A stretch of 64,000 nt of DNA, taken from JAXGXJ01 sp040772905. GTDB taxonomy: Bacteria; Actinomycetota; Thermoleophilia; RBG-16-64-13. Positions 48,141-56,467 of this stretch are shown piece after piece (the stretch's first letter is position 1; every line of letters begins with the position of its first letter). The stretch covers positions 62,001 through 126,000 of the forward strand of contig JAXGXJ010000004.1 in NCBI GenBank assembly GCA_040772905.1, given 5' to 3'. Under the pieces are notes generated by a model. That model was given only the letters and a program-made list of their open reading frames with translations. It ran no database searches and was not told where the DNA came from. A program made the position numbers and the translations under genes.

Positions 48141-48216
48141 GGAGCACGCCGAGCCCGCCCGTGGTTTTGCTTCCTCTCGGACGCGGTACTCAAGCGGAGG
48201 ACCACTATATATAAGG

Positions 48217-48280
48217 TTGACAACAAGGCCGGCCGCGGGTACCTTAGCGGCCGACGCCGAACTGTCGTTCGGTAGTTTAG
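48217..48280 (+). promoter_or_regulatory. Promoter region and putative TetR half-site of the plus-strand transhydroxylase gene
   Basis: A perfect TTGACA (48217-48222) is followed after 17 bases by TACCTT (48240-48245), a plausible promoter. Downstream, CGGTAGTTTAG (48270-48280) is identical to 11 bases covering the -10 and one operator arm of the iron-sulfur-subunit promoter at 55538-55548. Only one arm of that inverted repeat is conserved here (3 of 8 bases match in the other). A small CGAAC/GTTCG repeat lies just before it. Shared regulation of both transcription units is inferred. Confidence 0.5.
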
Positions 48281-48325
48281 CATCGGCATTTCGAAGACTC
48301 GCATCCACGCTCGAGGGGCGACAGA

Positions 48326-50953
48326 ATGACAGACACTCAGCGGCTGACCAACCTCACCACCGGCGGACCCGTGCACGTGGACGTGCAGGACGGCAAGATC
48401 GTGCGCATCATCCCTCTGGAACTCGATGCAAGCGACGGGCCTTCGTGGACGATCAAAGCCAGGGGGCGCGATTTCACCCCACCGCGGAGGACCACCCTGT
48501 CGTCGTGGACGGTGGCGCACAAGTCGACCATCTACTCCCCCAAACGCATCCTCACCCCACTCAAGCGGGTGGATTTCGATCCCAAAGGGGCACCAGGCTC
48601 CACCGGGCCTGGGGGCCGCAACATCCAGAACCGTGGTGTTTCGGGTTACGAGCCCATCAGCTGGGATGAGGCCTTGGACATCGTCGCTGACGAGATGATC
48701 CGCTTGAAACGCGAGGTCGGCCCGGGCGCCATCATGACCACGGCGTCCTCGCACCATCTGTGGGGCAACGTGGGCTACCGCTTCAGCGCCTACAACCGCT
48801 TCGTGAATCTTTGGGGCATGACCTACATCGAGCACAACCCCGACAGCTGGGAGGGCTGGCAGTGGGGTGGCGATCACATGTGGGGCTTCGCCAGCCGCTT
48901 GGGCATCCCCGAACAGTACGACCTGCTCGAGGACGCGCTGCAGAACACGGAGCTGATGGTGTTCTGGTCGTCCGATCCCGAGACCACCTGTGGCGTGTAC
49001 GGCGCCCATGAGAGCACACCGCGTCGCGACTGGCTCAAGCAGTTGGGCGTCAAGATGGTCTTCATCGATCCCTACTTCAACCACACCGCTGGTCTGGTCG
49101 CCGACAAATGGTTCGCCCCGCGGATGGGTACCGACGTAGCCCTCGGCCTCGCCATCGCCTTCGTGTGGCTGACCGAGGACCTCTACGACAAGGACTACGT
49201 GGCCACCCACACCCACGGTTTCGACGAGTGGAAGAGCTACGTGCTGGGCGAGAGCGACGGCGTGCCCAAGACGCCCGAGTGGGCGGCGGACGAGACCGCC
49301 CTGCCCGCCCGCGAGATCCGGGCCCTGGCCCGCGAATGGGGTTCCAAGAAGACCATGCTGGCTGCCGGCGGCCTGGGAGGCTGGGGAGGCGCGTGCCGCT
49401 CCTCCTACGGAGCCGAGTTCGCCCGCACCATGATCGCCCTGGCCGCCATGCAGGGTTTGGGCAAGCCGGGCAGCAACATCTACTCCACCGCGTGCGGCGC
49501 CCCCGCCGACCGTGACTTCTACTTCCCCGGGTACTCCGAGGGAGGTATCTCCGGAGATGTGGGCGGCACCGCCGCCGGCAAGTACCTGGCGGCGCGCATG
49601 TGGCCCGACGGCGGCTCCATGGCCAACCCCCACCGCAGTGCCGACGGCCAGATAGGCTATCGCCTGCTCATCCCCGAGATGATGCATCATCAGCGCCTGG
49701 AATGGCGCAGCCGGGGCTTCTGCGGCGGCTCCATCGAGATGCAGTTCAAGAAGTACGAGTATCCCGCACCGGGCTACCCCTTCGCTCAGATGTACTACCG
49801 CTACGGGGGCGCCTTCATCGGCACCATGACCGAGACCAACCGTTTCGTCCGCGGGTATCGCGAGGGCAAGGTCCCCTTCGTCGTCAACCAAGGCATCTGG
49901 TTCGAAGGTGAGACCAGGTTCGCCGACATCATCCTGCCCGCCTGCACCAACTTCGAGCGCTGGGACATCGGCGACTGGGCCCATCCATCCGGATACGGCA
50001 CGCACAAGTTCGACCAGGTGAACCACCGGCTCATCGTGCTGCAGAAGAAGTGCATCGAGCCGCTGGGCGAATCGAAGTCGGACTACGAGATCTTCCGCCT
50101 GCTCGCGCAGCGCCTGGGCTTCGAACAGGCCTACACCGAGGGCGGACACACCGAACTGGACTGGATCAAGCGGGTGTTCAACGCCAGCGACCTGCCCAAG
50201 CGCATCAGCTGGGAGGACTTCGAGCGCAAGGGCTACTACATGGTGCCCGTGCCCGAGGATCAAGAGGCCACCCCGGCTCTGCGCTGGTTCGCCGAGGACC
50301 GTGTCAAGGACACCCCTGACTGGGGCCCCCCACCGTGGGACCAGATCGGCGGCAAGGGGCTGCAGACTCAGTCCGGCAAGATAGAGTTCGTGGCCAACAG
50401 CCTCAAACGCTTCTACGAGAGCGAGGGTGAGGATCCGGAGCGGCCGGTGATGGGGCCGCAGTACCTGGAGAGCTGGGAGGGGCACCACACCGCTGAGCTC
50501 TTCACCAAGTACCCACTGGCCATGGTGTCGCCGCATCCGCGCTACACCTTCCACACCATCGGCGACAGCAAGGAATCGTGGAGCAACGAGATCAAAGACC
50601 ACCGTGTGCTCAAAGAGGACGGCAAGTACTACTGGATCATGCGCGTACACACGTCGGATGCCGAAGCCCGAGGGATCAAAGACGGAGACCTCATCCGCGC
50701 CTACAACGACCGCGGCGAAGTGATCCTGGCCGCGCAGGTCAGCGAGCGCATCAAACCCGGGACGGTGCACAGCTACGAATCGTGCGCCGACTACCTGCCT
50801 TTGGGCGAGCCCGGACATTCCGCGGACACGGCGGGATGTATCAACACGCTGGTCTCAAAGCGCTTCGTCACCCCCACCTCCCCGGGACAGGCGCCCAACT
50901 CCTGCCTGGTGGAGATCGAGAAGTGGGACGGCCTCGAGGCGCAGGTCGCCTGA
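48326..50953 (+). CDS. Molybdopterin transhydroxylase large subunit (pyrogallol hydroxytransferase-like), form A
   Basis: 875 residues, DMSO-reductase superfamily, no Tat signal and no N-terminal iron-sulfur Cys motif, as in the cytoplasmic pyrogallol-phloroglucinol transhydroxylase of Pelobacter acidigallici (about the same length). Residues I recall as active-site in that enzyme (His144, Asp174, Mo-ligand Ser175, Trp354, Tyr404) have counterparts here, each one position lower: His143 in SSHHLWG, Asp173-Ser174 in HNPDSWEGW, Trp353 in GGWGGACR, Tyr403 in FPGYSEGG. It should bind bis-MGD Mo or W and act on a polyhydroxylated aromatic; related Coriobacteriia enzymes dehydroxylate catechols. The substrate is unknown. 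It is the only plus-strand gene of the module apart from the regulator and has its own terminator. Confidence 0.85.
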   Translation: MTDTQRLTNLTTGGPVHVDVQDGKIVRIIPLELDASDGPSWTIKARGRDFTPPRRTTLSSWTVAHKSTIYSPKRILTPLKRVDFDPKGAPGSTGPGGRNIQNRGVSGYEPISWDEALDIVADEMIRLKREVGPGAIMTTASSHHLWGNVGYRFSAYNRFVNLWGMTYIEHNPDSWEGWQWGGDHMWGFASRLGIPEQYDLLEDALQNTELMVFWSSDPETTCGVYGAHESTPRRDWLKQLGVKMVFIDPYFNHTAGLVADKWFAPRMGTDVALGLAIAFVWLTEDLYDKDYVATHTHGFDEWKSYVLGESDGVPKTPEWAADETALPAREIRALAREWGSKKTMLAAGGLGGWGGACRSSYGAEFARTMIALAAMQGLGKPGSNIYSTACGAPADRDFYFPGYSEGGISGDVGGTAAGKYLAARMWPDGGSMANPHRSADGQIGYRLLIPEMMHHQRLEWRSRGFCGGSIEMQFKKYEYPAPGYPFAQMYYRYGGAFIGTMTETNRFVRGYREGKVPFVVNQGIWFEGETRFADIILPACTNFERWDIGDWAHPSGYGTHKFDQVNHRLIVLQKKCIEPLGESKSDYEIFRLLAQRLGFEQAYTEGGHTELDWIKRVFNASDLPKRISWEDFERKGYYMVPVPEDQEATPALRWFAEDRVKDTPDWGPPPWDQIGGKGLQTQSGKIEFVANSLKRFYESEGEDPERPVMGPQYLESWEGHHTAELFTKYPLAMVSPHPRYTFHTIGDSKESWSNEIKDHRVLKEDGKYYWIMRVHTSDAEARGIKDGDLIRAYNDRGEVILAAQVSERIKPGTVHSYESCADYLPLGEPGHSADTAGCINTLVSKRFVTPTSPGQAPNSCLVEIEKWDGLEAQVA

Positions 50954-50996
50954 GCCACACGAGCGAGCCGGCTGGTCCGGCCACTGTGAGAGAACG

Positions 50997-51025
50997 AAAA
51001 GGGCGCCGCAAGGCGCCCTTTTCTT
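50997..51025. terminator. Bidirectional intrinsic terminator
   Basis: AAAAGGGCGCC-GCAA-GGCGCCCTTTT followed by CTT on the plus strand, with a T run also on the minus strand. It lies between the convergent ends of the form A large-subunit gene (plus) and the receiver-protein gene (minus) and can stop both transcripts. Confidence 0.92.
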
Positions 51026-51124
51026 GATCACGGATTCGACAGAGTCGACGAGTCGACATCTCAGCCCAGGCCCGCGTTGAACGAGCGCGGGCTGAGGCGA
51101 CGACGGGGCGCGCGGGTCCCTGCC

Positions 51125-51505
51125 CTACCTCTCGGGCTCGAGCAGATGGCGGACGTTCTTGACCAGAGCCGCCGGCTCCATCGGCCGCTCTTCGAACCGG
51201 CCCACAGGAACGACCCCGGCCTCATCGCAATAGGTGAAGAACTCCACGGTCCTGCCGACCGTAGCCAGCACCAGGATGGGCGCTTGGAGGCCGCCGCTGC
51301 GCAGGTGCGCGGCCATGTGGGCGGCATCGTCCAACTTGCGCGCCATGACATCGATGAACACCAGGTCGGGCTTGAAATGAGAGAGGAGCGCCACAGCACC
51401 CTCGAGACTGGGCGACATGGCTACCGTGTAGCCCTCTCGCTGCAGTACCGTCCTGCCGGCCTCGACGACATCGGGGTCGCCGTCGAGCATGAGGATGCGC
51501 GTCAT
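51125..51505 (-). CDS. Orphan response-regulator receiver domain protein
   Basis: 126 residues from the ATG with AGGGAGG six bases upstream. One receiver domain and no output domain: acidic pocket Asp8/Asp10 (MLDGDPD), phosphoacceptor Asp52 (LVFIDVMAR), Thr82 (VLAT). The conserved Lys of the KP motif appears to be Arg107 (EERPMEP), so phosphorylation chemistry may be altered. No histidine kinase is in view. It is downstream of the SCP2-bearing large subunit and separated from it by a strong hairpin, so it is probably co-transcribed at lower level. Confidence 0.82.
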   Translation of the reverse strand: MTRILMLDGDPDVVEAGRTVLQREGYTVAMSPSLEGAVALLSHFKPDLVFIDVMARKLDDAAHMAAHLRSGGLQAPILVLATVGRTVEFFTYCDEAGVVPVGRFEERPMEPAALVKNVRHLLEPER

Positions 51506-51524
51506 GGTGCCTCCCTGTGCGTCT

Positions 51525-51557
51525 CCGGGCCGCGCGGACGAAGGCCGCGCGGCCCGG
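51525..51557. repeat. 13-bp inverted repeat between large subunit B and the receiver gene
   Basis: CCGGGCCGCGCGG and its exact complement around a seven-base loop, 16 bases after the large-subunit stop. There is no T run, so it is better explained as an mRNA-stabilising or attenuating hairpin that lowers expression of the receiver gene than as a full terminator. Confidence 0.65.
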
Positions 51558-51572
51558 CGCATCGCGTCCCTG

Positions 51573-54563
51573 TCAGGCCGCGTACTTCTCCACTTCGATC
51601 AAGCACGAGTTGGCGGCGGTAGCGTGCGACTTCTTGATCATCATCCGGCTGGGGGTGAGCGTGTTCACGCACCCGCCCCGGTCGTCGGACTCGCCGGGTC
51701 GTCCCACCGGCTCGTACACGGCGGACGACTCATATGAATGTACCAGACCGGGCCGCACCCGTTCCGTCACCTGGGCGGCGCAGATGACGCCGCCACGGTC
51801 ATTATAGAGACGGATGAGATCGTTGGCCTTGATGCCCCGCGCAGCTGCATCCATCGGGTTGAGGCGGGCCACCCAGTAGTAGTGACCGTCGATGAGCACG
51901 CGATGCTCCGCGATCTCGTTCACCGCCCCGCCTTTGCCGTCGTGGTGGGTATGGAACGAGAAGCGAGAATGCGGCGTGATGAGCTGCAAGGGGTACTTCT
52001 CGAACAACTCGGTGGTGTGAGGCCCCTCCCACGACTCGCGATAGGTCATGATGGGCGGGCGCTCGGGGTCGTCGGGATCGAAACGCTTGAGGCTGGACGA
52101 CTCGAACTCGATCTTGCCCGTCTGCGTCTGCAGGCCACGGCGCCATTCCTCGGTGTAGTCACCAGGCAGTGGCGAGAGGTCGGGCACGTCTTTGAGTCGA
52201 TCCTCGGCGAACCACTCGTAAGCCACCGGGTCGCGCAGCACTTCGGGCAGGGGCGGGACCACGTAATAGCCCTTCTGCAGGAACTTCGACCAAGAGATGT
52301 TCTGCGGCAGGTCGGTGGCCTCGAACAGACGCCGGCACCAGTCGAGCTCACTGCTGCCTTCGGCGAACGCGTTGCCCAAGCCCAAACGCTCAGCCAACTC
52401 CAGGAAGATCGCGAAGTCGGACTTCGATTCGCCCAGGGGTGCGATGCACTTGTGCTGCATCACGGCCACGCGATGGTTGCACTGGGTGAACGCGTGCTCG
52501 GCATAGCCGCCGGGATTGGCGAACTCGCCGATATCCCAGCGCTCGAAGTTGGTGCAGGCCGGCAGGATGACGTCGGCGAACTTGGCCTCGCCCTCGAACC
52601 AGATGGACTGATTCACCACGAACTCGAGGGTCTCGCACGCGTACATGCGGGCGTACCGGTTCGTGTCCACCATGGTGCCGAAATGCGAGCCGCCGAACTT
52701 GTAGTACATCCGTACCGGAGAATGACCCGGCGACGGATACGAGAAACGGGCGAACTGCGCCTCGATGGTCTTGCCGTCGTTGACGTAGGCGTCGGTGTGT
52801 CCGTCCATAATGGCTTCCGGGATCTTGAGCCGAGGGATGGCCTGCTTGACCGGGTTCATGCTCACCAACTGCGGCATACGTTGGTACATGTGCAGTGAAA
52901 GACCGGTGGCGTCGAGATCACCCGACATACCGCCTTCGGCGTAGCCGGGGAAGTAGAAGCGCGTGTCCAGCGGAGCGCCCTGCTGCAGGCAGCCCATGTT
53001 GACGCCGGGCTTGCCCAGGCCCTGCATGGCCATGAGGTACACCATGCCCCGTGCCCAGTCGGTGCCGGTGGCCGTCCGACAGGCGCCGCCGAACCCCACG
53101 TATCCGCCCGGTGACAGATAGGTGCGTTTGCTGCCCCAATCGCGGGCCAGAGCGCGTACGTCCTTGGCCGGCACGCCGGTCTCCTGCTCCTGCCACTCGG
53201 GCGTCTTGGCGATGCCGTCATCTTCGCCCAACACGTAGCGCTTCCACTTGTCGAAGCCGACCGTGCGCGCGGCCACGTAGTCCTTGTCGTAGAGGTCTTC
53301 GGTCATCCACACATAGGCGATGGCAAGGACGAGAGCGCTGTCCGTGCCCGGCCTGGGAGCCAGCCACTTGCCGCCCAGCCAGGCGGCGGTGTGGTTGTAA
53401 TAGGGGTCGATGTGCACCATGGGGATGCCCAGTTCTTTGAGCCACTGCCTGCGGATAGTGCCCTCCTGAGCCCCGTACACGCCCGCGGTGGCCTCCGGGT
53501 CGCTCGACCAGAAGACGATCATCTCGGCGTTCTTCAGACAGTCCTCCACGGTACTGAAGGTCTCGCCGCCGCCCAGACGGGTGCTGTGCCCCCAGTGATG
53601 CATGGCCCCCCAGTACCATCCCTCCCAGCTGTCGGGGTTGTGGGCGATGGGAGTCCACCCGATCGAATTGAAGAAGCGGATGCGGGCCGACAGCCAGTAG
53701 CCGATGGCGCCCCAGTTCTGATGCGAACCGCTGCCGTTCATGATGGCGCCCGGGCCGTGTTCGGCCTTGACTCTCTTGATCTCGGAGGCGACTATGTCGA
53801 GCGCCTCGTCCCACGTGATGCGCTCGTAGCCGGAGATACCGCGGTTCTGATGGTTGCGCCCGCCGGGGCCGGTGGAACCGGGAGCCCCTTTAGGATCGAA
53901 GTCCACCCGCTTCATGGGATACAGCAGGCGATCGGGCGAGTACACGAGCGACTTCCAACTGAGAGTGTGAGGACTCACCGTCGTCCGATGAGGCGGGGCG
54001 AAGGTCTTGCCCCGGGCTTCGATCTTCCACGGCTGGGCATCGTCGCCGTCGAACTCCATGGGTGTGATGCGTACGATCTTGCCGTCCTTCACGTACACGA
54101 ACACCGGACCGCCGTTGGAGTTGTTGGTGTAGCGCGTCACCCCTCCACTCATCTTGACACCATAGGTCTGGCCCGCGGAGAGGAGCAGGGTGAGCGTGTT
54201 GGTGAACCACGTGACCAGGTCGTCCTTGCCGGCCACCTCCAACTTGAAGGTCTTGGCGGCGCTGAGGAACTCCAGCTGATCTCGTTTGGGCCGAAGCACC
54301 TTCCCAGCGAGAGCGGCATCCTGGAACGACATCACCACATCGGCCTGGGGATGGATGCCCTTCTTGGACGAGACTTTCCCCCCCTTGAACACGTAGTGCC
54401 TGCCGGCGGACCCGTCGCGCAGCCTGACCTGGGCCACCAGGTCGTGCTCCGCGAAGCGATCGCGGATCTCACGGTAGCGTACGCGCTGGATCTTCATTAT
54501 CAGCCCAAGACCCCAGGTGACGATCTTGAACTGAAGCGTATGCCGGCGATCAGAGAGTGACAT
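51573..54563 (-). CDS. Molybdopterin transhydroxylase large subunit, form B, with N-terminal SCP2-like domain
   Basis: 996 residues from the ATG preceded by GGAGGT seven bases upstream; it overlaps the iron-sulfur subunit gene by 14 bases. Residues about 140-996 are homologous to form A over the full length, with His281, Asp311-Ser312 and the FPGYAEGG Tyr conserved; the Trp of form A (GGWGGACR) is Phe (VGFGGACR). Residues about 12-128 form an extra domain with the pattern of SCP2 sterol-carrier folds: VAQVRLRDGSAGRHYVFKGG, HPQADVVMSFQDAALAGKVL, LEFLSAAKTFKLEVAGKDDL. SCP2 folds bind hydrophobic ligands, so it may present or sequester the aromatic substrate. The SCP2 call is by pattern, not by search. 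Confidence 0.83.
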   Translation of the reverse strand: MSLSDRRHTLQFKIVTWGLGLIMKIQRVRYREIRDRFAEHDLVAQVRLRDGSAGRHYVFKGGKVSSKKGIHPQADVVMSFQDAALAGKVLRPKRDQLEFLSAAKTFKLEVAGKDDLVTWFTNTLTLLLSAGQTYGVKMSGGVTRYTNNSNGGPVFVYVKDGKIVRITPMEFDGDDAQPWKIEARGKTFAPPHRTTVSPHTLSWKSLVYSPDRLLYPMKRVDFDPKGAPGSTGPGGRNHQNRGISGYERITWDEALDIVASEIKRVKAEHGPGAIMNGSGSHQNWGAIGYWLSARIRFFNSIGWTPIAHNPDSWEGWYWGAMHHWGHSTRLGGGETFSTVEDCLKNAEMIVFWSSDPEATAGVYGAQEGTIRRQWLKELGIPMVHIDPYYNHTAAWLGGKWLAPRPGTDSALVLAIAYVWMTEDLYDKDYVAARTVGFDKWKRYVLGEDDGIAKTPEWQEQETGVPAKDVRALARDWGSKRTYLSPGGYVGFGGACRTATGTDWARGMVYLMAMQGLGKPGVNMGCLQQGAPLDTRFYFPGYAEGGMSGDLDATGLSLHMYQRMPQLVSMNPVKQAIPRLKIPEAIMDGHTDAYVNDGKTIEAQFARFSYPSPGHSPVRMYYKFGGSHFGTMVDTNRYARMYACETLEFVVNQSIWFEGEAKFADVILPACTNFERWDIGEFANPGGYAEHAFTQCNHRVAVMQHKCIAPLGESKSDFAIFLELAERLGLGNAFAEGSSELDWCRRLFEATDLPQNISWSKFLQKGYYVVPPLPEVLRDPVAYEWFAEDRLKDVPDLSPLPGDYTEEWRRGLQTQTGKIEFESSSLKRFDPDDPERPPIMTYRESWEGPHTTELFEKYPLQLITPHSRFSFHTHHDGKGGAVNEIAEHRVLIDGHYYWVARLNPMDAAARGIKANDLIRLYNDRGGVICAAQVTERVRPGLVHSYESSAVYEPVGRPGESDDRGGCVNTLTPSRMMIKKSHATAANSCLIEVEKYAA

Positions 54564-55476
54564 CGGTGACCTCCGTGGAGACGTGATGAGTGATGACCGG
54601 TTCGGCGCCGACGCGGAGGAGGACGGTGCCCACATTGAGGCTCTCTCCCAACGTGATGGTGAGCTCGGCAGCCTCATGGCCCGCTAGACCCACGCCGAGC
54701 CGGTACTCGCCGCTTCGAGCCTTCAAGCCGTCGAACTTGAAATCTCCGAAGACGTCGGCGGTGGCCGTCCAGCGCTCGGCGACCTGGGCAGGCTCTCCTT
54801 GCGAGACGGCGAGACGCTCTAGCACCACCTCGGCCCCGGCCGCACAATCCACCACGCCGCCACGCTCCACAGCCACGCTTCCGGCGATGAAGCAGTCGCT
54901 GAAGCGGCTGAGGTTCTTGTAGACCACCGCCGTGTCCTCCAAGCGCCCGGGATGCAGCGTCGCCAGTCCTTCTCGTGCCGCGTGGGCGGCGAACTCCTCG
55001 TCATCCATGCGCACGAAACCGAGCGCGCCTGGGCCGCATGCCGTGACACACCGCGGTCTGTCCCAGCCGTCGTCGAGCAGATGCGCGCAGAGCGTACACT
55101 TGTGAGCCGCGCCCGTCCCCTCGTTCCACACGATCATGCCGTAGGGGCAGGCCTCCACCAACTTGGCATCGCGCGCCTTGTTCACATCGATCATCACGAT
55201 CCCGTCGGGACGCTTGCTGATCGCCCCGGCGGACCGGGCGATGCAGGGCGCATCGGAACAGTGGGTGCACAGGGTGGGACGATACGTCACATCGATGAGT
55301 GGGAACCGCCCGCGCTCGTGGCAGGGTATGTCGATCCACCGCTCGCCGTGAAGAGCCTGAGCACTGGTATAGCCCGGCCAGTCGTTGCCCACGTGCTCGT
55401 CCTTGCAGGCCAGCATGCAGTTGTTGCAGCCCTGACAGCGGGCCACATCGACGATCAAATGTGCTTTCTTTCTCAT
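54550..55476 (-). CDS. Transhydroxylase iron-sulfur subunit
   Basis: 308 residues. Ferredoxin-like part with 12 ligand-type cysteines at 14, 17, 20, 24; 70, 73, 78, 110; 127, 130, 143, 147, enough for three [4Fe-4S] clusters. The next Cys expected after Cys78 in four-cluster DmsB-type subunits is Ser82 (CIARSAGAI). Three clusters match what is known for the pyrogallol transhydroxylase small subunit, and the C-terminal part (about 195-300: VAVERGGVV, DVFGDFKFDGLKARSGEYRLGV) looks like the beta-barrel or transthyretin-like domain of that subunit. No signal peptide, hence cytoplasmic. First gene of the operon with large subunit B; only this one small subunit serves two large-subunit genes in view. 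Confidence 0.87.
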   Translation of the reverse strand: MRKKAHLIVDVARCQGCNNCMLACKDEHVGNDWPGYTSAQALHGERWIDIPCHERGRFPLIDVTYRPTLCTHCSDAPCIARSAGAISKRPDGIVMIDVNKARDAKLVEACPYGMIVWNEGTGAAHKCTLCAHLLDDGWDRPRCVTACGPGALGFVRMDDEEFAAHAAREGLATLHPGRLEDTAVVYKNLSRFSDCFIAGSVAVERGGVVDCAAGAEVVLERLAVSQGEPAQVAERWTATADVFGDFKFDGLKARSGEYRLGVGLAGHEAAELTITLGESLNVGTVLLRVGAEPVITHHVSTEVTDVTL

Positions 55477-55539
55477 TATCGCTCCGTGTGGACACGCCGC
55501 CGCCGAGCGTCGGCAGTTATCGCAGAAATGTGCGGAACT

Positions 55540-55568
55540 AAACTACCGGCTGATTGGTAGTTTGTCAA
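55540..55568 (-). promoter_or_regulatory. Promoter and overlapping operator of the transhydroxylase operon
   Basis: On the minus strand a perfect TTGACA (55563-55568) and TAGTTT (55540-55545) are 17 bases apart. A perfect inverted repeat AAACTACC-N8-GGTAGTTT (55540-55547 and 55556-55563) fills the spacer and touches both hexamers, so a bound dimer would block RNA polymerase. The TetR gene lies divergently about 210 bases away and is the obvious candidate to bind it. The rest of the 295-base gap shows only an AGCCGG/CCGGCT hairpin (55588-55606). Confidence 0.75.
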
Positions 55569-55771
55569 GATGCTGTGGCAGGTCCGAAGCCGGCCCCGAA
55601 CCGGCTCAAGAGTGCGCGCATACCCAGAATCTGACGGACTTACGACAGGACGGAAGGCGGCGATGATAGGCGCGGATGGCTTCCGGCATGCTACCCTCGA
55701 CCGATACAATGTGTACGTGATGCCGACGGCGTCCGTCAGAAAGGGTCGATCTGGCCAGATTCACACATCGC

Positions 55772-56416
55772 ATGACCGCGGAGGCACGCAAGCGCCAGAT
55801 AGTGGAGGTCGCACTCGACCTCATCTCCCACCACGGCCTGCAGGGCGTGACCATGTCGCGCATCGCCGCCGGCGTGGGCATCACGCAGGCCTCGCTCTAC
55901 ACGCATTTCGAAAGCCGGCAGGCCATCCTCTTGGCGGCCCTGGACGTGATCTACGACAAGATCTATGCCTCACGCGAGACGCCCACCAACGAGAACTCCC
56001 TGGAGCGCCTACGTGAGATCTGCGAACGCCACGTGAAGCTCTGGGCCGACCAGGGGGAACGCCACCACGCCCAGTTGCTGCTGGAGTTCATCGCAGGGGC
56101 GCCCGGCGAGGGGCTGCGGGAAGCCTTGGCCGAGAAGCACCTTGCCACCGTGCAGCAGTTCGCTCAGATCGTGGAGGACGGCAAACGCGAAGGCAGCATC
56201 CCAGCCTACGTGGATGCCGAACAGGTGGCCTGGCTCATCACCGGGTTCGCCTTCGCCGGCGACGTCTGTCACTTGATGGGCTTCACGTCGTTCCTGGAGC
56301 CCAAGGTGTCCACCTATTGGCTCGACCTCATGTTCGCCGGGTTCCGCACCGGCAACCTGGACTTCCTGAGCCAAGGCGACGGCCATGCCGTGGCTGAGGC
56401 CGGATCCGCCCGCTGA
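55772..56416 (+). CDS. TetR/AcrR family transcriptional regulator
   Basis: 214 residues. HTH at about 5-50 (RKRQIVEVALDLISHHGLQGVTMSRIAAGVGITQASLYTHF pattern, quoted by its parts LISHHGLQGVTMSRIA and GITQASLYTHF), then a helical ligand-binding domain. It is divergent from the transhydroxylase operon, which has a TetR-type operator in its promoter, so it probably represses that operon until an aromatic inducer binds. It converges on the methylmalonyl-CoA epimerase gene; the 51 bases between them hold no convincing terminator. Confidence 0.9.
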   Translation: MTAEARKRQIVEVALDLISHHGLQGVTMSRIAAGVGITQASLYTHFESRQAILLAALDVIYDKIYASRETPTNENSLERLREICERHVKLWADQGERHHAQLLLEFIAGAPGEGLREALAEKHLATVQQFAQIVEDGKREGSIPAYVDAEQVAWLITGFAFAGDVCHLMGFTSFLEPKVSTYWLDLMFAGFRTGNLDFLSQGDGHAVAEAGSAR

Positions 56417-56467
56417 GCATCCGCTGACCGCAGCCGATGCGTCATACGCCTGTCTGAGCGTCCTCGG

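Noticed and set aside
48137..50818. An 893-codon open frame on the minus strand opposite the form A large-subunit gene
   Set aside because: Its product has no recognisable motif and mirrors the codon pattern of the plus-strand gene, whose protein is full-length and conserved. High GC makes such antisense frames common.
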